Source: Blastobasis lacticolella | Lineage: Eukaryota > Arthropoda > Insecta > Lepidoptera > Blastobasidae | Direction: 5' to 3' | DNA length: 64,000 nt | Assembly: GCA_905147135.1 (NCBI GenBank) | Contig: LR990058.1 | Coordinates: forward strand, 14,731,349 to 14,795,348 | Part shown: positions 54,816-64,000 of the stretch, piece by piece | Position numbering within the stretch: the stretch's first letter is position 1 | Layout of the letters: every line of letters begins with the position of its first letter | Notes under the pieces: model-generated | The model's input: the letters and a program-made list of their open reading frames with translations, nothing else | Database searches by the model: none | Told to the model about the DNA's origin: nothing | Translations under genes and position numbers: made by a program

Positions 54816-55045
54816 ACGATCTGAGGGGTTCAGTTGGTTAACATCTCTGCCACGGTCTGCCACGCAGAGGGGTTCGATTCCCAGCCGGGCAGAAATTGAA
54901 ATGATAAATTTTTATCTTTGTCACGGGTCTCGGTGATTTAAAAATAAATAAGTAGTTTATCACTTCTGTGGCACCCGTAACACAAGCTTTACTTACTTTG
55001 GGGCTAGATGGCGCTGTGTGAGTTGTCCAAAAATATTTATTTATT
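54816..55045 (+). mobile_element. SINE-D copy
   Basis: Head 'tgaggggttcagttggttaa', B box ggttcgattcc at 54871-54881, body 'gccgggcagaaattgaaatg', 3' part 'gtaacacaagctttacttac', 'tttggggctagatggcgctg', then (ATTT)n. A 'ctgccacg' duplication lies between the A and B boxes. Confidence 0.75.
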
Positions 55046-55475
55046 TAGTATCTTAGATTTGTAGAATGCATCATTATACGAAACTCCGGAACTTTTTAAT
55101 TTTAGATTATCTGAATGCGATAGATGGACATAGACGTAGTTAATAGTTGGACAGTTCACTCAAGCCTATTTTTACCTGCATTTCTATAATTTCTTGCGGT
55201 GGGATTGTTGGTTTATCCCAATGGGATGGTTGGTTACCCATTTAATCTTCCATAAATAAAAAAATCTTAAACATCGCTCTAAAGCTATTCATCTTGGTAA
55301 GGCGGATCGTAATTTAAAAACCCAACTTTTAAAATCCTGTTGTGCGTATTTGCTAGCCCATTATTTTGATATTTTTAATTAGATAAAATTATAGGCACTA
55401 AACTACTACAGTTTTTGACGATATTTAGTATTTAGGAAAACAGCCAATCAGACATAGCCATATTTCATATTTAAT
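55046..55475. other. Non-coding stretch
   Basis: Nothing recognised. Confidence 0.4.
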
Positions 55476-55612
55476 AGGGATAAAAAGGTTTTTACGGGGT
55501 CGGCAACGCGTGGGTGATGCCCCTGGTATTGCAAACGTCCATAGGCTGCGGTGACTGTTTACCATCAGGCAGGCCGTAAGCTTGTTTGCCACCTTAGTGG
55601 TATAAAAAAAGA
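55476..55612 (+). repeat. LINE 3' tail, D type
   Basis: 'ttacggggtcggcaacgcgt', 'gatgcccctggtattgcaaa', 'ccatcaggcaggccgtaagc', 'accttagtggtataaaaaaa'. Plus orientation, tail only. Confidence 0.7.
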
Positions 55613-58228
55613 AATTCCATATAAACGAAGTAATGAAGTATTGTAATATACACACAGACATACCGGTGTGCATGTACAACTATTAGATAAATCGCGGCCA
55701 TTAAGAATGAGTGACGAATAATAGCCTCTAGGAAGCGTGCTGGTTATGACATATGGTTTTCCTTTTGTGATTCACTTACGTTCGTTTTGACGAGTCGGAT
55801 GTAACACTGCCTTTTGTGGCTGCTAAGAGTTTTAGTGATAATATAATGATACCTCTAGCCATATATTACTCTTTGGTAAATCGACACAGATGATCGTTTC
55901 TTTGTAGTTGCTCGTACAGGCGATTACCGTTGAAAGTGTTGAGATCAAGATTATTGATACGTTATTATTGTAGGGGCTGATGCAATCGTATTTTTGTTAC
56001 TTCCATTATAATTATTATTATGAATTATCAATTTCTGATGTAATGATGAACCAGAATACACAATTTTGACAGAATTCGTGCTTTGAATGCTCAGGGTTTT
56101 GGACCGTTCGTGTCGAGGCGAACTGTTTTCAGCTTTGATTTTCGGCATAAAAAATTCAATATCTTGATGGATGACGCTGATTCCTCTTATTTTTGAACCG
56201 TATGCTTCCGTTATTAAAAAAATATAGTATTTTCGTACTCAAAATCAGAATTGAAATCGTTCAACTCGAGGCGACCAATTCAAATATGAAGTTATTTGGT
56301 CTGAGTTTGAATATTGCAGTCAACGAATTACTAAACTCATTTCAATAACCTGCACTCTTGAACTTTAATCTTTAACAGCTAACACAATGCGAACATTACT
56401 ATCTCAACCTTCTAATTGCGCGATTAACCTTTTAAACGGTGATTTGTTTTTCACTTAACTTTAGTTACATAACGGTGCGTTTACGGAAACGGAGTGTGCA
56501 GATTAGTTACCGCTTTTGGTTCGTTAAAATTACTGATGAAACAAGCCGTCTTTCTGTGTTTGGATATGATATCTACGTAGATAAAAATGTAATTAATTGT
56601 TGCTTTGTAGGGTTAGGAACAGCTGTCTTTAGAACAGCTGTACTGTTTTGTATGCACAAAGATGGCAAGAATTAATTACTTAAATATCTTTTTTAATCCT
56701 CAAAATCTTGGAAAGTATGAAGGAAACACCGTGACACCTTGGCCGCCCCAGGATCGGAGCACACTCGCCCCACGCCGACCACGTGCCTGACACCCGATCG
56801 AACCGGGTAACGCCCAATAATACCAGGCAGAGCCCGACCTGACATATTATGAAGTATTACAAACATGCTCGTCAGTTTAGGATACTCTTCACCTGACATT
56901 TGATTTATAAGTACCTAGTTTTAAATGACTTTATAAGCTTTTGTAACTGTGCACTCGGTAAAACGTGAACCGCTACAAAAATTGCCACACAACATGTGAA
57001 CAATAACACAAACTAATCTTTTTTTAATGTCATAAACCTGCTGACCCTACGACCATAAGAATAACGACAAAAATACAGATACAAACTTCTTAGTATAAAA
57101 TATATTTGCCTCTACCTATATATAAAACGCTACGGCTTAATGTTACAAAACTTTAGATATTTTTTTTAGCCAGCCGTTCGGTAACATAACATAAAACAAT
57201 CTCAGTGGTGTAGGTAGGTTTTGTAACTGAAACTTTGCTTACTTCATATGTTAAAAGATTGAAATCTTATTTAATTTTGAAACGGTCTACGTATTAGCCA
57301 CGCCATCAGCACTGACTTGCAGCCATGGGCATGTTTTTAATACTATTGCCATTTTTATACTTTTGCCATACTTTGTATGATCATGACGTTAAAACCAACA
57401 AGTAGGGACAGTATAAATAAACTTACCCATACTGTTTAATTTATAACTTCGGTACAACTGAAATTGTAGAGCTCGTAACAAGTTAAATAGGAGAGTAGGT
57501 ACTCCTAAAGACAATAGACAACAGTCTTCAGCTATCAAACAATTTTCTGGGTCCATGGCGACAGCTGGGTTAAAAAAAACAGCGATAAAATCTTCAATTT
57601 TACTGGCGGCCCCATCAGTATCCCGTAAATTATTTGTAAATATATTCACCTTCATTTTATTAATCAAAAGTGGGTCACTCACACTTACTACATGCACTGA
57701 GTGACCGTCAGTCTGTCTATCTCGTAAGTGAGCGGAACGAGAGATAAAGTAACAGATTCGTATGCAATGCAATATCAGATTTGCGCTCACTTTCGTTTGA
57801 CATGATGTTGGTGTAATGATCCATTCGCTGTGTACCTAATAACTTACCATGTTGTAATGAAGTTGACAGTCTACAGTTTTGTCATAGACAGTAATGTATA
57901 GTTTACATGATGGAGCGTATTTTTTTGGGTTAACTACAACCAGTTTTGAATGTTTCAACTTCAAACTTTTTGTATTGTCTCAAGAACATACGAGCCAACC
58001 TGATCTGATGGCAATTAGGTAACTCGCCAAAACCAACTTTGGTCAAAATAAGTATGAGTGTGGGAAGATCTTAATCCGTACGAACATTTTATGGTACCTA
58101 CATACTTACTGATAGGAAACTGAGGACATGCTCCAACACTATGGCTAATATGACGCTGGAATTACTATGATATCGCGTTTTCTGTGTAGTCCAAATAAAG
58201 TGCAAATTATTATTAAAATATACATTTT
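55613..58228. other. Longest stretch without a clear repeat or gene
   Basis: 2.6 kb. Holds a GC-rich patch at 56735-56840 inside a minus ORF (56693-56899) and a 133-codon minus ORF (57389-57790: IEDFIAVFFNPAVAMDPENC in its middle). Neither shows a domain I know. The remainder is A+T-rich. Confidence 0.4.
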
Positions 58229-58237
58229 CTTTTCCTC

Positions 58238-58474
58238 ATCACAGTGCATTGCAGGATTTAAGGTCTCTGCACGAAAGGGGAAGTTACTGCCATAATCTCC
58301 ACGCTTGGCAGGCGGGTTCAGATCGCAGTGTTATAAATAAACAATGGAAAACGCTGCTGCCCATTTTCCAGCCTAAGGAGATTCTAGAAATTTTCGAAAA
58401 CATTAGTCGCCTTGTACAACACCCACGAGTGTAAGGGGTTTGGCGCTATTCTACTCTGCCGGACACCACACGGC
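58238..58474 (-). mobile_element. SINE-A copy
   Basis: Minus orientation, flanked by near-identical 9-mers cttttcctc (58229-58237) and cttttactc (58475-58483). The GAT tract is reduced to 'atcacag'. The middle has small deletions, and the head 'ggacaccacacggc' is intact. Confidence 0.8.
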
Positions 58475-58973
58475 CTTTTACTCACTCATTATTATTTACC
58501 TACCTGCAAATGCGTCGGACTAGGCAACTACGCCTCACGTAACATCGCGAACAAAGTCTCGGCATTGTGCAAATCGTCTCCCAAAATTATAACCCTCCAG
58601 TCTAGTGAACAACTGTGTCACAATAGCATTGCTGACATGCTAACGCGTACTCTTCACCGCTTAGTAATGTTACCTTTTCCACAGATTATAGCAGAATCGC
58701 CGTTCCCAGGCCGTGGGAATGGTGGGTAACCGCGGAAAGGCTGTGCAAAACTGGCTGTAACCGGTTCACCTGTGGTTAGAGAATAGGCGGTTAAACTGTT
58801 GCGTTGTACACGCATGCGCATTCAATTCCAGCCATCTATTGTTAGTAGTTAGGTCGTAGTTTAGTTTGTTTGTTTTCTTGTCTTTGGCGGGAATTTTACA
58901 ACGATTCGCCCGCGCCGCTGTAATTGAGTGTTGATTCACTGACTTGTATATGGTGCTGTTTTTGCAATCTTGG
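58475..58973. other. Non-coding stretch
   Basis: Positions 58700-58780 are GC-rich ('ccgttcccaggccgtgggaa', 'accgcggaaaggctgtgc') and not seen elsewhere. No gene. Confidence 0.4.
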
Positions 58974-59152
58974 TTGTGGAATGAGCTCCCAGTCATAGTG
59001 TTTCCTTTGGACTATGATAAGGGATCGTTGAAGAGGTATATTTGAGGTCTTCTTAGAAGCGGGCAACGCAACGCGCCCCTTGGTGTTGCTGATGTGACCA
59101 CTTTCCGTCAGGTGGCCCGCTCGCCTGTTTGTCTGCCGTATTACATACAAAA
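58974..59152 (+). pseudogene. LINE 3' end, C1 type
   Basis: Reads LWNELPVIVFPLDYDKGSLK, then RYI, then a stop, then the tail 'gaccactttccgtcaggtgg'. The stop marks the end of the ORF or decay. Confidence 0.75.
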
Positions 59153-59670
59153 AATCTACTCTACGCTTTAATGATGTTCAAGTCTACCTATTCTACATTT
59201 TGGTAAGGGTACTATGTGAATATTTCTTAGTCTTTGTTCTTAGCTCACGGGTATCGTAATGGTACCTGAAATTGTTGTGATTTCTATTGTGTATTTTATA
59301 TCCTGCTATCTCCGACCCTCTTGCAAAGCAGGGAAATTCTCTCTAATGTGGATGAGACTCACGTTTAGCAATGCACGTGATAAAGTTTTCCATTGTCCGG
59401 GATGCTCCCGAAGCATGCGAAGATGCTTGAAGCTCAAGCGTATTTTTTGAGTCGAAACGATCATAATTTCGGTAATTTCGCTGCTTTCGGTTTCCTTTAA
59501 AATTACGGCCAGCAAAATGAGTTCGGAATTTCAGTAGAGCTAAAATAAAACTCTACAGAATTACGCAACTCCAAAATTGCGTTCCTTGATATAAGCAGAC
59601 TAAAATCCAAAGGTAGATCCTGGACTGCTACCAGGATAGCTGTGGAGTAGATGTTCATGACAGTGAAACT
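59153..59670. other. Non-coding stretch
   Basis: ORFs on both strands at 59259-59515 overlap and have no domain. Confidence 0.35.
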
Positions 59671-60305
59671 ATAAACTGACCGATAGAAAAAGTCCGATTA
59701 CCCCAGACCAAATTTACTTAAGCTCAAATATTTTCTAAACTGCTCAACCGAAGTATCTCAACCAAAGTTTTAAGAGAGGTAGGGCATAGCCGGGTATTTC
59801 GTTCGAATTGGAGCCGCCCGACTGGGGAAGTACCTCCACCTTACAGAATATCGCAGCTAAATAGTAGTAGTAGCTCTTTTAAATAGTATTGTGTTTTTGA
59901 GTAAATAGTATTGTGCCGGTGAGTAAGGTAAGTGTTCCATGGGGTGGGGATTTGGGGAACCGTGGCTTTGGCAGTGGAGTGGCATTTGCCATTTTGCTGC
60001 CAGAGCAACGTGTTATAGAGGTGGGCAACGCATTAGCGATACTCTTGGTGTTGCTAATGTCTTTAGGCAGTGGTGACCACTTTCCATCAGGTGGCCCGCT
60101 TGCCTGTTTGCCTACCGTATGACATAAAAAAAACTCGATTAAACTGGCTTCCAAATAAAGAAACCGGATCCAAATCGGCCCACCCGTTTGGGCGCTACGA
60201 TGCCACAGGCCACCACAACCGTCACACAGTGCCACATATACACAGAGCCGTCAATACACACATCAAACTTATAACCCCTCTATCTCTTCGTGGGGGTTAA
60301 AAATA
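59671..60305 (+). repeat. Repeat E split by C2
   Basis: E at 59671-59767 ('aactgaccgatagaaaaagt', 'cagaccaaatttacttaagc') and 60131-60305 ('ctcgattaaactggcttcca', 'cgctacgatgccacaggcca', 'cgtgggggttaaaaa'). Confidence 0.7.
59768..60130 (+). mobile_element. C2 LINE-tail element in repeat E
   Basis: Same start as 3152-3516 ('tttaagagaggtagggcata'), same end ('gcctgtttgcctaccgtatg' plus an A-run). A short duplication around 'aaatagtattgtg' lies at 59880-59920. Confidence 0.7.
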
Positions 60306-60689
60306 AGAGAAACAAAGAAAACCAGCCGCCCTTCACACGGCCTTGCCTACGGGCTGCGAAAGTTAGACGCAGACGCTTTCACACGAATGCGCGTGACCCC
60401 TGACGAGGTATTGCATCATACATACGAATTCGTATAGTTTAGCGAATATTTGCGAATATGGTTGCGTTGGATTCCGTTCGTGACATCTTGTTTGATTGTT
60501 GCTATTATTAATTTGCTGTCTTTTTTTCTTATGTTAAGATAAATATGTAAAGATTTATACGCGGGACTAAGCTTGCACCAAATTTTTAAACACGTTTATG
60601 AATGACGTTTAACGTTTTTTGTATGAAGTTCTTTGTTTAAGCGTCTGCTTATGTGTAAGAATTTTGTACATGCCGCCCTTAGTCCGTTA
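60306..60689. other. Non-coding stretch
   Basis: Nothing recognised. GC-richer at 60320-60400. Confidence 0.4.
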
Positions 60690-60905
60690 GTAGTTTAAAC
60701 TAGGGCCGAAAACATCATGATAAAATCTGCACATTCAGGCGACTGACTGTGTAACCATGATCTAAACTGGTCAGGTTCCGCTGTTAAAAAAACAGGATTA
60801 CGGTCAGATGGCAGTCGCTCCACTGTAATTACTTGATCCCCCAAGCCTGGATCATGGTCAAGGACCCCGAGCCCTCGTGCGCGAGAGTACAACCGGAACA
60901 AACGT
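60690..60905 (+). repeat. SINE-B, headless copy
   Basis: 'ctagggccgaaaacatcatg', 'gcacattcaggcgactgact', 'cgtgcgcgagagtacaaccg'. Head and extreme 3' end missing. Confidence 0.75.
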
Positions 60906-61334
60906 CCATTCGTTTCCTTAAGATTAAAAAAAAACAAAGCTAGTCAATGCAAAAACCTCTAGAAATAATCAAGCGTCAACGGAGGACATCTGACATCCAT
61001 CTGCCCTTCCCCCCAAAAGGTTAAGCTCAATAAAGTATGTAGAAATATGTGCTAGGCGCTAGCATCTCATAAATATTGACATTTGAAATATATGGTAGAA
61101 TTAATCCTCTTCAAAATTAAGACATTTATCATAATTTTGCGTAAATGTGTGTATGTGTGTATGATGATGACCTATAGATATTAAAATTGCTAAATATTGC
61201 AATCATGTTAGTTTGATAGCGCGTCTAGGATTTCTTACCTAATCAGATACAGCCGCTGCATCACGATATTTTTACACATGTGAATATGTAGGTAACAAGT
61301 ATTTAATTATTTCGTAATAAAATTGCACCTCGAC
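60906..61334. other. Non-coding stretch
   Basis: Nothing recognised apart from a short GTGT tract near 61145-61160. Confidence 0.4.
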
Positions 61335-61345
61335 ATGTAAGTTAG

Positions 61346-61474
61346 ATTTACATCAACTGCACTGCGATCTCCAACCCGCCTGCCAAGCGTGGAGATTATG
61401 GCAATGACCTCCCCTTTCGTGGGAGAGGCCCTAAGTCCTGCAGTGGATTGTTATGGGCTGTGATGATGATGATG
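61346..61474 (+). mobile_element. SINE-A, 5'-truncated copy
   Basis: Plus orientation. Starts inside the family at 'cactgcgatctccaacccgc' and ends in a GAT tract. The 11-mer atgtaagttag is at 61335-61345 and 61475-61485, so truncation happened at insertion. About 15 unexplained bases sit at the left end. Confidence 0.85.
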
Positions 61475-61485
61475 ATGTAAGTTAG

Positions 61486-61835
61486 TGATGAACCACTGGC
61501 AAAATAATTTCATACATGTGGTATTTTTCGAGTGTGATCCTTCAAGTTCTATTCGAAATCAAACGAGGAATGGAAGACAAATACCACGAGCACAGCCTAG
61601 TGGTAACGAACTCAATATCTGTGTGAAAGTGTAGAACTGACTCTCAAGCTATGATTTTTGGCACTAGAAGAAAGGCTCACTGTGTACAGCCAATGGCATA
61701 TCGACCTACCCTAACCCAGTACAAGACGAGCTATCGTCTCTGTAGACGCGCATAGCAATGTTAGCTCCTTGTATACTGGTTTGTTGGTCGGAATGCAGTC
61801 TTCTGTATGACCTGCTGTAGGAAAGCGCGCCTGTG
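61486..61835. other. Non-coding stretch
   Basis: Nothing recognised. Confidence 0.4.
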
Positions 61836-62080
61836 AGTGTTCAGGCGTTTCGGGCCGGTCTGGTTTTGGCCCGCGTGCCGAAACACCTAATTAATTAAAA
61901 TTATTAGTTGCCTCAGACGTTTGCGCCACAGTTAAAAATTCTACGAAAAAAATGTTTTTTCCGCGATTGTCCTAAAATAATTTTTAAGAACGAACGCCTG
62001 AGGAAAAATATAAATTTTGCTTTAGGCAGTCGTTGCGGCCCGAGGGCCAAAACCAGCCCCGGTCGAAATGCCTGATCACT
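61836..62080. mobile_element. MITE with long imperfect TIRs, 245 bp
   Basis: Arms of about 50 bp. The left begins agtgttcaggcgtttcgggc and continues 'ctggttttggcccgcgtgcc'. The right is the inverse, with 'gggccaaaaccagcccc' and 'gcctgatcact'. A second inverted pair 'gcctcag(a)cgtt'/'aacgcctgagg' lies inside. No ORF beyond repeat reading. Confidence 0.65.
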
Positions 62081-63356
62081 CCTCTCCCTCTGCCCTCTGA
62101 TTCTCAGATTAACAGCCCAGCACGACTCGTGCAAATACCTGCATTTAGTTCCTGATTCACACAAGTTCCCTCAACTACTTCACGGCGATCTCGGATTTGT
62201 AACACCTACATTTCTACCCACACTTTCATGCATTTATGATAGCTTCGGCTTGAGATGAACCGACAAACAGGAAGCTCTCAGTCACGAAGTCATGAGAACT
62301 GGTCACGGAGAGGTGACGGTTGTTTAATGGGATGTTTTACCTAAGTAATATAGTGGTATTGGAGTGATGAAGTTGAGGTAGAGGTGAAAATTTGTACCGA
62401 AATAATGTAAGTTTACTGACTGTGGTAGCCGACTGCGGAATACCATACCAGGAATACCATCGTGGAATACCATCCTAATTTCGTTGCTAAGTAGGCTAAA
62501 AATATAAGGGAAGTAATTAAATTACTTATATAAAAAAAAAATTAAAATTTTCGTATACCTTGACGACGGTGACTCCCTATGTAACACCCATAAGAAAGTA
62601 TTTGAAATACTTAAAACATAAAAAACCATTTTATCATAACTGTTATGGTATCACTCGTCATCAAGCATTGCAATATTACCATTTCTAATAGGCATTATCG
62701 TTATACCAATCTATTTATATAATTTAATTATCGTTTACGTAATACCACATCAACTTTGGCCATATGTTTTCTTCGCCTCGTCCACTCTGTTATAGAACAG
62801 TCGATAAAAGCTAGATAACCTATCCACTTGCTATCTTACGTAACAAGGTTTAGTGTTCTGTGGTAATAAGCGGTTACAGACAACAAAAATGTGAGTTGTA
62901 ATGACCTAAGAAAAATTTCCTCAACCATTGCATTGCAAGCTAAACTCACAATTTAGACGTACTTAACAACAAACGCGGTATCTTCTTCATCGTGAGAACA
63001 AAAAATACGCATAAACAATACACCTCTTACCTCACTTTTTAACTTCAAACGCCGATGTGACAATATAGTTTAGACTCTACTATCATATACAAATAAGGTG
63101 CATTTTGCACTGCATTTCGTTGATCGTTTTGAAGGTACATTTCGCTGGTAAGTCTTAATATGCAAATTTCAAAAATCTGCTTTGAGTTTAGACTTAGGTG
63201 TACGTTATGTAGAGGAAGAAACTCCTATATAATTATTGCATGAGCGTTACCTAAGAAGGTACTACATTGATATGGTCAATTAATTTCTACGGTAGAACTA
63301 CAAGAGTCCACCAGCTTTTACTAGAAACTGGGCTCTGAAGAATGTCTTTTTCTTGT
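62081..63356. other. Non-coding stretch
   Basis: Only oddity: 'ggaatacca' occurs three times at 62435-62475. No gene. Confidence 0.4.
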
Positions 63357-63515
63357 TTCATGGGATTACCTTTATAATGTGTACGACTAAGGAATGGAAC
63401 ACGTTGCCTGCGAGTGTATTCCCTGATTATTATAATTTGTACGCCTTCAAGGCTAGAGTGGATAGGCTGTTCCTAGACAAGCATTTTCCAGCTTCGGCCG
63501 CATCGTCACCTTTAT
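63357..63515 (+). pseudogene. LINE-J ORF C-terminal fragment
   Basis: The plus strand reads [20 protein letters not shown], then ARVDRLFLDK, close to the end of the ORF at 48657-50912. Only the last 50 or so codons are present, with neither 3' UTR nor A-tail. Confidence 0.8.
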
Positions 63516-64000
63516 AAATGGATTTCAAAATTTCAAATGAGCGATTTCAGAATTGGTCCCATTGCGAAAGTTACTCAGAGTGATGAGTAGAACGTTACAC
63601 TATTCGATCAATTGAACAGCACATTTTACATTTTAATAGCGTATTCATCTTATGAACATTTGAAATTGCTCAGTTGTTGCGCTGTTGCGGCTCTTATGCA
63701 ATATCAGTAAATACCTAGAGCTTAAATGCATTTCAATTTGCAGTACTTGAATGTGCAAATAAATTATGAAATGAGTATTTGGGTGCTGAGATATTATTAG
63801 TACATACTTACATACTAAAACAAATACCTTATAAATAAATTTTATAAATTATCCTTCTTCTTTTTCACTACATGGCATGCGATTCGATATATCATAGAAA
63901 TATTTCAAAGAAGTTGTCGTTTAGCAGCTTCTTTATGCGAGACACTTCGTCTTATACGAAATGTAGTAGTATCAAAATTAGTTTAATTTTTTACTCGACA
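63516..64000. other. Non-coding stretch to the window end
   Basis: A+T-rich. Nothing recognised. Confidence 0.4.

Noticed and set aside
1..64000. CRISPR array, bacterial operon or phage system
   Set aside because: No regularly spaced repeats with unique spacers, no Shine-Dalgarno-led gene runs. All features fit an insect nuclear genome.

Overview
This is a stretch of transposon-rich, A+T-rich eukaryotic DNA, almost certainly from a moth or butterfly (Lepidoptera). The evidence is the repeat vocabulary. There are tRNA-headed SINEs with (GAT)n tails, LINE tails that translate to motifs such as QQWTVMGC and GRPRxRW, short LINE 3' ends of the 'accactttccatcaggtggcccgc' type, and many small MITEs. 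I found no convincing host protein-coding gene, rRNA, true tRNA gene or CRISPR array. The window reads like intergenic or long-intron DNA, and almost every ORF is short and looks like chance or repeat-derived reading. Family labels used below (SINE-A, SINE-B, SINE-D, C1, C2, D, E, G, H, J, K) are my own.

Layout. 1-11.7 kb: a patchwork of repeat E, SINE-A, SINE-B and LINE tails, with clear nesting. A full-length SINE-B sits inside an older SINE-B at 2271-2928. SINE-A and C2 are inserted in repeat E at 3106-4015. An unknown 261-bp insert splits a SINE-B at 9855-10432. 11,747-17,062: the most complete large element, a 5.3-kb LTR element. Its two 488-bp LTRs appear identical, start TG and end CA, and are flanked by TATA on both sides. 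Its 4.3-kb interior has no gag or pol that I can recognise (LARD-like). 17.8-24.5 kb: SINE-D, PIF/Harbinger-like MITEs, SINE-A, a hAT-like MITE with an 8-bp target duplication, LINE fragments and SINE-B. 24.5-33 kb: sparse, with LINE relics and a possible promoter or first exon near 26.6 kb. 33,284-34,482: a piggyBac-like non-autonomous element with TTAA on both sides. 34.7-48.6 kb: more SINEs, a long TA tract, and several fold-back or TIR elements. 48,657-50,961: a 5'-truncated LINE whose ORF is intact through the reverse transcriptase (YADD) to the C-terminus. 51-64 kb: SINE, LINE and MITE fragments again.

How the parts work together. The only intact enzyme visible is the LINE reverse transcriptase at 48.7-50.9 kb, and its endonuclease region is missing. 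Everything else (SINEs, MITEs, the LARD-like element) would depend on enzymes encoded elsewhere. Several insertions can be placed in order from nesting, target duplications and an empty-site comparison, so the window is a readable insertion history. The items most worth a second look are the LARD-like element, the SINE-A family with its constant 5' end and long target duplications, and the hAT-like MITE with an internal empty-site control.
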